Shown here in pieces: positions 30,901 through 39,883 of a stretch of DNA of 52,788 nucleotides. How positions within the stretch are numbered: the first letter of the stretch is position 1; every line of letters starts with the position of its first letter. Made by a program: the position numbers and the translations under genes. Source of the stretch: Deltaproteobacteria bacterium. GTDB taxonomy: Bacteria > Myxococcota_A > Polyangia > Haliangiales > Haliangiaceae. Below the pieces are notes generated by a model, which did not search any database, had not been told where the DNA came from, and saw only the letters and a program-made list of their open reading frames with translations. The stretch lies in contig VBLP01000432.1 of the NCBI GenBank assembly GCA_005887925.1, positions 1 to 52,788 on the forward strand, written 5' to 3'.

Positions 30901-33425
30901 GCGGCGCCGTCGACGATCTTGCCGTCGGGTCCGACCGAGACGATCTGGAACTTCTGCGGCTTCTTGACGTCGAGGAAGTAGCCTGGCGACTTGATGCCGA
31001 AGTAGCGCCTGGATCGGAAGTACGGGATCGTGAACGACTTGCTGATCACCTCGTTCGACGGCGCGTGGACGTCCGCGTGCACGAGCAGATCGGAGTCGCT
31101 CGTGACCTCGTCGGGGTTGACCGAGAAGGTGAACGCGCCGTTGCCCTTCCCGTCGAGCGCGAGGTGGTCCTCGGTGACCATGTGCTGCGAGTCGTCGGAC
31201 TCGTACAGGTAATACGACTCGTAATTGCGCTCGTTGCCGAAGTCGAAGCCGGGGAGCTGGTCGAACGCGACGTGGCGCCGGCGGCTGTGGACGATCACGT
31301 CGACGCTGGCGTTGCGCACCGGCGCGCCGTAGAAGTAGTTCGCCGAGACCGTGCCGTGGACGTCGCCGCGGTTGACGACGAAGCTCTCCCTGGTCTTGCC
31401 GGTGACCTCGAACGTCGCGGGCCGGTACTCCTCGACGGTGAACGACCGCCTGAACGTCCCGTGCTCGAGCGTCGCGGTGATGTTGTAGTCACCGAGCCGC
31501 GCGTCCGCCGGCAGATCGATATCGAACCAGAACCCGCCGAACGCGCTCAGCTTCGCGTCCGTCGTCACGAATGACTTGCCCTGCGGGCCCTCGACCTGCA
31601 CCGCCACCTTCTTGCTCTGATCGGGCAGCGCGAGCGGCGCGCCGAGCTTGGTGACGCGCGCGAGGCCCTTGACGTGGACCTTGTCGCCCGGCCGGTACAG
31701 GCCGCGATCGGTGTGCATGAACCCGCGCAGCTGGGTCGGCGCGGTGCTGCGATCCGACGAGACGTTGAACGCCCACGTCGACAGCCCACCGCTCGCCGTC
31801 GGGTTGATCATCGTCCAGTCGGCTTGCAGCTGGACGTAGATGCGCAGGCCGTCGGCGCTCTCGCGGGTCGCGCCGAGTGCCTCGACGCCGGGCAGCGCCG
31901 CGGTGCCAGCGTTACCCGTCGTGCCGGTGTAGGTGACCTTGCCGGTCGCGTCGCGTACGGTCACCGTCGCACCGGGCAGCGGCTTGCCGGTGGTGAGCTT
32001 GGTCGCCCACACCATGCCGCGGGTCGGCGACAGCTTGCTCACGACGCCGATGTCCGTGAAGTTGACGAGCACCTTCTTCTTGCCGCCGTCGGCGAACGCG
32101 CCCTTCTGGACCTCGGCCGAGCCGAGCTCGAGGTAGTACATGCCCGAGCCCGGTGTGCCGCCGGTGATCGCGGCCGGATCGAGCGAGTGCTGGCCCCAGT
32201 GGTTCTTCGTGCCGTCGATCTTGATCTCGCTCGTGATCGGCTTGAGCAGCTTTGTCTTCGAGAACTCGGCGGGCTTGGGGTCCCACCAGTCGAGCAGCGG
32301 GGCGAGCTCGTGAAAGTTGGCCTGGGTGACCGGCACCGCGACGATGTCGACCGATGTGACGTTGCGGGTCCACATCGGGACGACCGCCCGCTTGAGCTCG
32401 GCGACGAAGTAGCCCGACTCGAGCGAGATCGTCGGCAGCGCGTCGGCGGTGCGGAACTCGATCACCTGCGGCTTGCCGAGCGCCTGGCCGAACACGTCCT
32501 GCTGTGACCCGTCAACGGTCAGCGTGTAGCTGGTCAGCGCCTCGAACTGGCCCGAGCAGCTGACGCCGACCGCGGCCCCGGAGAGCGCGTGGCAGCCACG
32601 CGGGAACCCGGCGACCGGCGGCTTGATCGAGAGCCTGTAGGGCTCGGCGAGCGGGTTCGAGAACGCGAGCCGCAGCCGCAGCTTCTCGTCGGGAACGATG
32701 TCGTTGCCCTTGGGATCCAGGTCGACGTAGTGCAGCGGTCCGTAGGTGTGGAACTTGTCCTCCGCGGCGGCCTCGAGGCCGAGGTTGCCGACGACGCCCA
32801 TCAGGCCCGCCTTGCAGGTCAGCACCCAGTCGGTGTCGGGTGCGAGGTCGCCGTCGGGGACGACCGAGTAGTCCTTCGCGGGCCCGGCGGCGGTGTCGGG
32901 CGCGAGCTTGACCTTGGCGGTCTGGCCCTTCGCGACGTAGCTGCAGCTCGCCGCGGCCTGATCGAACGCGACCTGCTGGTTGAAGGTCAGCCGGACCAGC
33001 TGGTGCTTCGCCGCGCGCTCCTTGCTGCCGACCGCCTCGGCGATCAGGGTCAGCCGCTCGGTCGAGAACTCGAAGCTGGTGTCCTTGCCGAGCGAGCTGC
33101 CGTCGCGCGCTGCAGTATCGCCCGGCACGACGACGGTGAACCGCGTCGACACCGGCAGCGTCGCGGTCGGAACCACGACGAGCGTCTTGACGTCGACCCA
33201 CTTCGCTTCGTGCGGGACGTCGGGGACGAGCGCGAGCGGCGTCCCGCTGACTGGCTGGTTCAGCTTGTCCTTGGCGACCATCGGTCTCGAGAACGCGAGG
33301 ATGATCCGCACCGGGCCCGAGACCAGGCCGGTTGGAGCGCCGGTGACCGTGAGATCACCTGCCGATTTCTTGCCGCCGCAACCGAGTACCCACAGCGCGG
33401 CCAGGATCACGCCGATCTTTCTCAT
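27975..33425 (-). CDS. Alpha-2-macroglobulin-like lipoprotein (YfhM type)
   Basis: 1816 aa from the ATG at 33425, which opens a lipoprotein signal (ILAALWVLGCGG). It contains the MG-domain series, a bait-like region, and the thioester site GCMEQ (Cys1349 and Gln both kept) within YPYGCMEQTTSK, followed by the alpha/alpha toroid with GGFSLWPGGEPNAFYTAYGLW. Bacterial members trap proteases through the thioester and are thought to guard the cell envelope while PBP1C repairs peptidoglycan. Length exceeds the ~1650 aa of the E. coli protein. The stop TAG shares a G with the pbpC GTG. Confidence 0.95.
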
Positions 33426-33566
33426 CGCCACTGACCGTATCAGGCCCACCGGCGCGATCCGGCGCGCGGCCGATGGCTTTTGCGCCATACCCGCGCCATG
33501 TGGCGTGCGGTCTCGACCTTGGTGGCCCTGCCACTCGCCACCGCGCAGCGCTGCGGCCATCCCGGA

Positions 33567-36011
33567 TCATGGTGAGAAGAAGGTCGCGTTCATGAACGCC
33601 GCCATCTGGCCGCGGGACACGGTTGGCGACGGACAGTAGCGGAGTGGGGACACATCGCATCCAGCGGTGATGTGCTCGCGGTACAGAGCGTCGATCCAGG
33701 CGACGTACGGATCGCGATGGCTGACATCGGCGAAGAAGAAGTCGGGTGGGGGAGGCGCGTACTCGTCCGCATGCTTGGCGCGCAGCAGGTACGCGGCCAT
33801 CTCCGCGCGGGTCGATGGGCTGGTGGGGCAGTACAGCAAGGCGATCGAGCTGCACGATCCGATGATCCGTTCGATGTAGAGCGCCTCGATCCAGGGTGCA
33901 AACGGGTCGCCGACCGGGACGTCGGCAAAGATGCCGCGGGCGGGAGCGGGCGTCCACACCGTGCCGTGCTTGGCGCGCAGCAGGAACACCGCGAGCTGCG
34001 CGCGGGACAGCTCGGCATCGGGACAGAACAGGTTGGGCGCGCAGCCACCGGAGATGCCGCGCTGCGCGAATGCCTCGATCGCCTGGTAGAACGGGTGCCA
34101 CGGGGGGACATCGAAGAACCGCAAGGGGCCGGCGCGCAGGTCGTCGACCTCGACGGAGCCGACCGGACCGAACGGGAAGCCCATCAGCTGCACGTCGGTG
34201 ATCGGACCGGGCAGCATCGAGTACGACGGCACCGCGAGCACTCCGTCGACGTAGATCGCGACGGTGCCGGCGTCGAGATCGATGTCGCACCGCAGGTCGT
34301 ACCAGTGCCCGAGCTGGACACCGCCGGGCGGGATCACGAACGCCTCGTCGACGCCGAACCGGTTCACCCGGAAGCGATCGCCGCCGAACTCGATCTGGAA
34401 CTTCTTGTCGTCGAGCGGCGACGCCGGAGAGCGCAGCGTCTTGAGCTCGAGCTTGGCCATCGTCGGCGTCGTGATGTCGTTGACGCGCACGCGGAGGTCG
34501 AGGCGGTGCTTGCCGCCGGTCTGGATCGGCACATCCTTGTCGACCGCGATCGCGTTGCTGCCCGGGTGGATGTGGACGACCTTCGCGGTGGTGCCCTCGA
34601 CGGTCGGACTGTCGTCGATGCGCGCCCACTGGTGCTGGCCGTGCAGCAGGCCGTTGTCGAGGTCGTCGAACCGCTCGTCGAGCCACAGCCCGTTCGGCTG
34701 CTCGTGCGCGTTGGCGTGGACGATCCAGGTCTGGCTGTTGGGCGGCCCGGGACGGTTGAACGGCTGCGGGCCGCCGACGCGCACCTCGGCGAGCTTCAGC
34801 TCGTGCGTCATCACGTCGTACCACCGGGCGTCGTACAGCGGCGCGCGCAGATCGGTGATGAAGATCGCGTTCGCATCGCCGGGGTAGAGGAACCCGACGT
34901 AGTCGCGATCGGGCTCGCCGACCAGGCGCCCCCTGTCGATCGGCCATTGCGTGTAGTGGAAGAAGCGCGTCTTGTTCACGATGGACTGGAAGAAGTGGAC
35001 CGCGGCGAGCGTCCGCTGCTGATCGAAGAACTCATCGTCGTTCGCCCAGTAGTGCAGATACATCCCCAGGGCAAAGCCATGCCAGACCTCCGTGGAATAG
35101 GTCTCGGGCGTCGACAGAGCGTACTCGTTGATCCCGGCGGGCTTGTCCCAGATCCGCGGGATCGGCTCGGGGGAGGTCCCGCCTTTATGGCGATTGACAT
35201 AGTCGATCCAGGGGGCATTCTCGATGTCCGGGTTTGCGCTGTTGGTCGAGATCGTTGCATCGGGCCGGCGCTCGCGGATCTTCGAGGCCACCAGGCCCTC
35301 CCACGCAGGCCTCGCCATGTCCGGGCAGGTATTGGTTTCATTGCCAACCTGATAGATCGCATTCGGGAACTCGGCAGTCACCTCGGCGACTTTCTCCATC
35401 CATCGAGTGTGAACAGTCGACCCGGGCGGCATCATGTTGTCGCAATGATACTTTGCGCCATTGCGGTTATTGCCATCCTGCCAGGGACTGATCCAGTGCT
35501 CGTCCTGCTCGGGGTGATACTTCATCGTCCAGCCGTCGACCACGTCGACCTCGACATAGATCCCGAGCTTCTCGGCGGCTCTCAGCACGCCGCGGACTCG
35601 GTCCCAGAACGGTTCGTTCCAGGTGTCGAGGTCGTACACACCTTCGTCATCGACGTAGCGATAGGCCTCGAAGTCCGCACCCTCGTACCACCTGACGAAC
35701 GGCCCGAGCCGGATATGGGCATAGTTGCCGCCGTTGTCGTGGATCCGCTGCAACGTCGCGCCATCGATCAGCGGCCAGCCGTGCGCCTTCCGGTCGATCA
35801 CCATCCCGGTGAGCCACACCGGCCGGCCCGAACCGTCCACGAAACCGTTCGGATTGTGCTCGAGCGCATAGAGCGGCAGCATCGCGAACTCCGACGGATC
35901 CTCGAGCGCAGCCACCTTCGCGCTCGCGGGCTCCTCGACCGCCGTCGGCTCGAAGCCGCACGCCGACGCGAACAGCCACACCGCACACGTCAACCTGGAA
36001 ATGATTCGCAT
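33567..36011 (-). CDS. Lipoprotein with glycoside-hydrolase-like barrel and three SLH-like repeats
   Basis: 814 aa from the ATG at 36011, chosen because MRIISRLTCAVWLFASAC forms a lipoprotein signal; ATGs at 36035 and 36047 are alternatives with no better ribosome site. The N-terminal ~380 residues look like a clan-A (beta/alpha)8 hydrolase: GNYAHIRLGPF, IYQVGNETN (candidate acid/base Glu) and AGINEYAL (candidate nucleophile Glu). A jelly-roll-like middle follows, ~500-660 (GHWYDLRCDIDLDAGTVAIYVDG). Three C-terminal repeats (~665-814) have SLH-like FxDVPxxHPFxxxIEAL...GISGGC and RAQLAVFLLRAK patterns, each with a Cys pair. It is probably surface-attached and acts on a polysaccharide; substrate unknown. 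Confidence 0.75.
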   Translation of the reverse strand: MRIISRLTCAVWLFASACGFEPTAVEEPASAKVAALEDPSEFAMLPLYALEHNPNGFVDGSGRPVWLTGMVIDRKAHGWPLIDGATLQRIHDNGGNYAHIRLGPFVRWYEGADFEAYRYVDDEGVYDLDTWNEPFWDRVRGVLRAAEKLGIYVEVDVVDGWTMKYHPEQDEHWISPWQDGNNRNGAKYHCDNMMPPGSTVHTRWMEKVAEVTAEFPNAIYQVGNETNTCPDMARPAWEGLVASKIRERRPDATISTNSANPDIENAPWIDYVNRHKGGTSPEPIPRIWDKPAGINEYALSTPETYSTEVWHGFALGMYLHYWANDDEFFDQQRTLAAVHFFQSIVNKTRFFHYTQWPIDRGRLVGEPDRDYVGFLYPGDANAIFITDLRAPLYDARWYDVMTHELKLAEVRVGGPQPFNRPGPPNSQTWIVHANAHEQPNGLWLDERFDDLDNGLLHGQHQWARIDDSPTVEGTTAKVVHIHPGSNAIAVDKDVPIQTGGKHRLDLRVRVNDITTPTMAKLELKTLRSPASPLDDKKFQIEFGGDRFRVNRFGVDEAFVIPPGGVQLGHWYDLRCDIDLDAGTVAIYVDGVLAVPSYSMLPGPITDVQLMGFPFGPVGSVEVDDLRAGPLRFFDVPPWHPFYQAIEAFAQRGISGGCAPNLFCPDAELSRAQLAVFLLRAKHGTVWTPAPARGIFADVPVGDPFAPWIEALYIERIIGSCSSIALLYCPTSPSTRAEMAAYLLRAKHADEYAPPPPDFFFADVSHRDPYVAWIDALYREHITAGCDVSPLRYCPSPTVSRGQMAAFMNATFFSP

Positions 36012-36647
36012 GCCGGAGCTCGCAGCAAGCGCCATGCCCGCACTCATCCCGACGACGCTGATAGCCGCGCACCGCTCTCGCGACGCGCGATGAGCCTCCG
36101 CACTCCCATGGTGCGCACGCGGCGACGCAGATGCACGAACCGGGGGTAGGCGGTCGAGCCTCCCACGAGCCCCGACGAGAGGCGATCATCGAGGCCAGCA
36201 TCGCGCTCGCCCGGGGGTCAACAAGCTCGCAAGGTAATCACCGAGGAGCAGGAGCGAACCGGCGTTCGCGAGGCATCGTAGTCGACGCACTGCCGCCGCG
36301 TGCGGCGGGGCGGATGTGCTCGATCGACGACCGGCGCTCGTACCGGAGCGCCACAAGTTTCCATGTAACCGCCTTAGCGGTGGCTGCGCGAGGATCTTGC
36401 CCGTGGCACAGGGAATGCGTGAGCCGGATCCGCCCGTCGATCGGGATCCGGAGCGCCGTCTTCAGTGGCGCGACAGATCGAACCGACACGACCTACGGCG
36501 CTCATGTCGACCTCCGCGTCGGCGTGCATCGCGTGGTGATCGCTCGACAGGAGACTCGGAAGTCCCGCGGAGCGCACGGAAATGCCGGCGTTGGCAATCA
36601 ACGACCGGACCTGACAACCACGAATCACGCAACGAAGGAACTCATTC
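36012..36647. other. 636-bp intergenic region between divergent lipoprotein genes
   Basis: Open frames here are Arg/Ser/Thr-rich, have no recognisable domain and no ribosome site, so I see no gene. It must hold both promoters. A possible -24/-12 element lies at 36405, and the ice-binding gene has GAAGGA 8 bases before its start. Confidence 0.5.
36405..36418 (+). promoter_or_regulatory. Weak candidate sigma54 element
   Basis: TGGCAC followed by AGGGAATGC gives GG at 36405-36406, ten bases, then GC at 36417-36418. The -12 part is ATGC rather than TTGC, and the next gene starts 230 bp away, so this is only a candidate. Confidence 0.25.
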
Positions 36648-37466
36648 ATGTTGATCATCACATCAATCTCGAATCTGGGGGTCATCAGCAGCGCTGTCCT
36701 GGCACTCTCGCTCGTCGGCGGCTGCGCCAGTGACCCGGAGGCGCAGCTGGACGACGAGGCTTCGGCAGACCAGGCGCTGATCGGGAACCCCGTGAACCTC
36801 GGCACAGCTGGCAGCTACGCGATCCTCTCCCAGGCCGGAATCTCCACCGTCCCACCCTCGGCCGTCACGGGCGATATGGGCGTCAGTCCGATCGCCGCCA
36901 CCGGGATCACGGGCTTCTCGTTGACCCTGGACGCCTCGAACACGTTCTCGACCTCGCCGCAGGTGACCGGCAAGGTGTACGCGGCCGACTATGCGTCGCC
37001 CACGCCGGCGAAGCTGACCACCGCGATCGGCGACATGCAGCACGCATTCACCGATGCAGCCGGGCGCGATGCGGACGTCACCGAGCTCGGTGGCGGGAAC
37101 CTCGGTGGGCGGACGCTCTTTCCCGGCGTCTATAAATGGGGAACGGGTGTCCTCATCCCGACCAGCGTCACGCTCGTGGGCCTCGCGACGGACGTGTGGA
37201 TCTTCGAGATCGCGCAGGACCTGACCCTGAGCAACTCCGCGAGCGTCATCCTCCGCTCCGCTCTCCCCCTCGGTCTCCTCGGTCCGCAGGCCAAGAACGT
37301 GTTCTGGCAGGTCAGCGGCAGCGTGACGCTTGGCTCGAGCTCGCACCTCGAAGGTGTCGTGCTGGCCAAGACGGCGATCGCGCTGGGATCGACCGCGTCG
37401 GTCAAAGGCAGGCTACTGTCGCAAACCGCGGTCACGCTGATCAACAACACGGTCGTCGGCCCGTGA
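36648..37466 (+). CDS. DUF3494 ice-binding-type lipoprotein
   Basis: 272 aa with a lipoprotein signal ending ALSLVGGC. The mature part matches the DUF3494 (ice-binding protein-like) beta-solenoid: LGTAGSYAILSQAGIS, SAVTGDMGVSP, GVYKWGTGVLIP, VWIFEIAQDLTLSNSASVIL and a closing AKNVFWQVSGSVTLGSSSHLEGVVLAKTAI. Members bind ice in cold-adapted microbes, but many in mesophiles act as envelope or adhesion proteins. The Thr/Ser/Ala-rich ladder could be an ice-binding face; this cannot be judged by eye. A start at 36648 is supported by GAAGGA upstream. Confidence 0.88.
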   Translation: MLIITSISNLGVISSAVLALSLVGGCASDPEAQLDDEASADQALIGNPVNLGTAGSYAILSQAGISTVPPSAVTGDMGVSPIAATGITGFSLTLDASNTFSTSPQVTGKVYAADYASPTPAKLTTAIGDMQHAFTDAAGRDADVTELGGGNLGGRTLFPGVYKWGTGVLIPTSVTLVGLATDVWIFEIAQDLTLSNSASVILRSALPLGLLGPQAKNVFWQVSGSVTLGSSSHLEGVVLAKTAIALGSTASVKGRLLSQTAVTLINNTVVGP

Positions 37467-37493
37467 TCGGCACATCCCGGTGATCGGCACATC
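37463..37493 (+). repeat. Two 14-bp direct repeats over the ice-binding stop codon
   Basis: GTGATCGGCACATC occurs at 37463 and again at 37480 (17-bp period). The first copy contains the TGA stop of the ice-binding gene. It is likely a small tandem duplication. Confidence 0.85.
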
Positions 37494-37656
37494 GCTTCAC
37501 ACGTGATCTTGCGCCGACGCGGATCGATGCCCGTCCGCGTGGTCGCGATCGTCACGCATCCCAAGGGCCTCGACCAGCGCGTTCTCTTCGCATGCGCAGA
37601 AGATCGCTGATCTGCCGTGGCACGCGGTCTGCTCCGTCCTGGCACAGGAGGTTCGT

Positions 37657-37833
37657 ATGGCCGAGGACACCGGTAGCAGCAACAGCAGTATCGTTGCGAT
37701 CTTCGCGATCGTGCTGATCGTCCTGATCAGCGGCTTTTTTGCATGGCAGATGGGCGTGTTCGGCGGCCACGGTGGCAAGAAGGAGCTCGACATCAACGTC
37801 AAGACGGGCCAGGCCACCCAGCCCGCCCGGTGA
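37657..37833 (+). CDS. Small single-pass membrane protein (58 aa)
   Basis: The ATG at 37657 follows CAGGAGG by 5-6 bases, an excellent ribosome site. The product begins MAEDTGSSNSS, has one membrane helix (IVAIFAIVLIVLISGFFAW) and a short tail with GGKKELDINVKTGQ. No family recognised. The strong ribosome site, clean helix and codon use argue that it is real. The protein is probably anchored with its Gly/Lys-rich C-terminus on one face of the inner membrane. It is convergent with the Rieske flavoprotein gene. Confidence 0.7.
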   Translation: MAEDTGSSNSSIVAIFAIVLIVLISGFFAWQMGVFGGHGGKKELDINVKTGQATQPAR

Positions 37834-37873
37834 GCGCGAGCGCACGGTGGAATGCGCTTCTCGACCACGCCGC

Positions 37874-39382
37874 CTAGCGGACCGCGGCCTCGAGCCGCGC
37901 GTTGTCGCGGTGCTCGATCGCGGCCTCGACCTCGAGCGCGAGGCGGTCGCGGTTCAGCGTGACCACCGCGCGGATCGTCTGGCCCTCGCGGTAGACGACA
38001 TGGGCGTCGCGGCCGTCGAGGTCGCCGTGGATCTCGGGCTTCTCGACCTTCTCGGCGTGGCCGACGTAGCCCAGCGTGACGTCGTGGTGCTGGCTCCAGA
38101 AGAACGGCACATCGCGGCGCGGCGGCCGGCCGAGCATCGCCCGCGCGACGGCCTGGCCGTGGCGGACCGCGACCTGCCAGTGCTCGATCCGCACGCTGGC
38201 GCCGTCCCACGGGAACCGGGCGATGTCGCCGGCGGCCCACACGTTCGGCGCCGCGCGCAGCTGATCGTCGACGACCACGCCGCGGTCGATCGTGAGGCCC
38301 GCGGCCTGCGCGAGGTCGGTGCGCGGCACGACCCCGACGCCCATCACGACGACGCCGGCCGGCAGCCGGGTGCCGTCGTCGAGCGTGACCTCGGCCGCCG
38401 TGATCTTCGCCGGCTTCTTGCCGAGCTGGAACGCGACGCCCTTGGCCTCGTGGACGCGGCGCACGAAGTTGCCGACGTCGTCGCCGAGCACGCGGGCGAG
38501 CGGGACGGCCTCGGGGGCGACGACGGTGACCGCCATGCCGCGCGCGATGAGCGATGCGGCGACCTCGAGCCCGATGAAGCTGGCGCCGATCACGACCGCC
38601 GGGCCCGTCGCACCGGCGATCGCGCGGCTGTCCGCAAGCGTGCGCAAGGTGTAGACGTGCGGCAGGTTCGCGCCGTCGATCGGCAGCCGGACCGGTTCGG
38701 CGCCGGTCGCGAGCAGGAGCGCGTCGTAGCCGAGCGCCTTGCCTGCCCTGGTGGCGACGCTGCGCTTGCCGGTGTCGACCGCAGTGACCGTGTCTTCCAC
38801 CAGCGCGACGTCGATCGCGTCGAGCGCGTCGCGGGTGCGCAGGAAGACCCACTCCTCGGGCGCGTTGCCGGCGAGGTAGTCCTTCGACAGGTTCGGGCGG
38901 TCGACCGGGTCGCTGCCCTCGCCGTTCGCGATCGTGATCGGGCCGGTGTAGCCCTCGGCGCGCAGCGCCTCGGCACACGCGACGCCGGCCGGTCCGCCGC
39001 CGACGATGACGACCGACGTCGGGCCGCTCGCCGCGGCGGGCCTGGCCTCGCGCTTCGCGCCGACCCGCAGCGTGCCGCCGGTCAGCGCGACGTCGTGGCA
39101 GGCGACCGCGGCGATCGCGGGACCGCCGGCGCGGCCGGTCTCGAGATCGAAGCATGCGTGGTGCCACGGGCAGCGCACCGCGCCGTTCGACACGATGCCC
39201 TCGGCGAGCGGGCCGCCGTAGTGCGTGCACGTTGCGGCGAGCGCGTGGACCTTGCCGCGATCGCGGACGAGGATCATCGCGTCGTCGCCGACGTGGCCGA
39301 GCAGCGGAACACCTTCCTTGACGTCGGCGTCGGCGACGCCTTGCGCGAAATCGGGTCCAGATACCTGCGCTTGCGATCCCAT
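37874..39382 (-). CDS. Rieske-ferredoxin / FAD-NAD oxidoreductase fusion (AIF-like)
   Basis: 502 aa. The N-terminal ~100 residues form a Rieske 2Fe-2S domain with CTHYGG and CPWHHACFD (CxH and CxxH ligands). A pyridine-nucleotide-disulphide reductase fold follows: FAD loop VVIVGGGPAGVACAEAL, NAD loop AVVIGASFIGLEVAASL, and the second FAD block VWAAGDIA. A C-terminal reductase domain runs from about 400. The order matches AIFM3-like and ferredoxin-reductase proteins of dioxygenase or cytochrome P450 systems, with the ferredoxin fused in. It would move electrons from NADH through FAD to the Rieske centre. No partner oxygenase is adjacent. Confidence 0.92.
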   Translation of the reverse strand: MGSQAQVSGPDFAQGVADADVKEGVPLLGHVGDDAMILVRDRGKVHALAATCTHYGGPLAEGIVSNGAVRCPWHHACFDLETGRAGGPAIAAVACHDVALTGGTLRVGAKREARPAAASGPTSVVIVGGGPAGVACAEALRAEGYTGPITIANGEGSDPVDRPNLSKDYLAGNAPEEWVFLRTRDALDAIDVALVEDTVTAVDTGKRSVATRAGKALGYDALLLATGAEPVRLPIDGANLPHVYTLRTLADSRAIAGATGPAVVIGASFIGLEVAASLIARGMAVTVVAPEAVPLARVLGDDVGNFVRRVHEAKGVAFQLGKKPAKITAAEVTLDDGTRLPAGVVVMGVGVVPRTDLAQAAGLTIDRGVVVDDQLRAAPNVWAAGDIARFPWDGASVRIEHWQVAVRHGQAVARAMLGRPPRRDVPFFWSQHHDVTLGYVGHAEKVEKPEIHGDLDGRDAHVVYREGQTIRAVVTLNRDRLALEVEAAIEHRDNARLEAAVR

Positions 39383-39410
39383 GATGCGCCGACACTACCG
39401 CGGTTCAGAA

Positions 39411-39737
39411 TCAGTGCACGAAGAGCTCGTACACGTGCCTGCCGGTCTGCCCGGCGCGGTTCGTGCCATAGCACCACGCGTCGACGGTGATCGACGTGCG
39501 TCCGGCCGTCGTCGGGGTGCCGTCGATCGATGCAATTCCGTTGCGGCTCCTGTCGTATGCCAGCGTCAACCCGGACGGCAGCGGCGCCGCCGAGATGTTG
39601 CCCACCGGCGTCTCGCCACCCGAGACCTCGATGGTTGCGTGATAGGGCTGGCCGACGGTCGCATCCGGCAACTTGTCTGGCACGAAGCTCAACGCGGGCC
39701 GACACGCAGCGAGCAAGACGATCCAGCTCAGGCGCAT
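39411..39737 (-). CDS. Small lipoprotein with Ig-like domain
   Basis: 108 aa from the ATG at 39737, where a lipoprotein signal starts (MRLSWIVLLAACRP). The mature part, DATVGQPYHATIEVSGGETP...LPSGLTL...GTPTTAGRTSITVDA, matches the putative Ig (He_PIG) repeat common in bacterial surface proteins. Function unknown. Its start overlaps nothing and it lies 28 bp upstream of the Rieske flavoprotein gene on the same strand, so they may share a transcript. Confidence 0.75.
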   Translation of the reverse strand: MRLSWIVLLAACRPALSFVPDKLPDATVGQPYHATIEVSGGETPVGNISAAPLPSGLTLAYDRSRNGIASIDGTPTTAGRTSITVDAWCYGTNRAGQTGRHVYELFVH

Positions 39738-39883
39738 ACGACGAGTGTAGCGGTTGTTCGGACATGTCGTCATCGAGATGGCCCTCCTCGGCTGCGCTCC
39801 GGCCGCGCGGCCGCTCTCTCCTTACCCGCCGCCGCGGGCCACCGACCTCAAGGCGACCCTCGGCGCGAAACGACCCACGTCTG

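Noticed and set aside
29529-31574. Long plus-strand frame antisense to alpha-2-macroglobulin
   Set aside because: Low-complexity Arg/Val/Asp translation, a mirror of the real gene's third-position GC bias.
36131-36733. 200-codon open frame on the plus strand in the gap before the ice-binding gene
   Set aside because: Composition is Arg/Ser/His-rich, there is no domain or good ribosome site, and it overlaps the ice-binding start in another frame.
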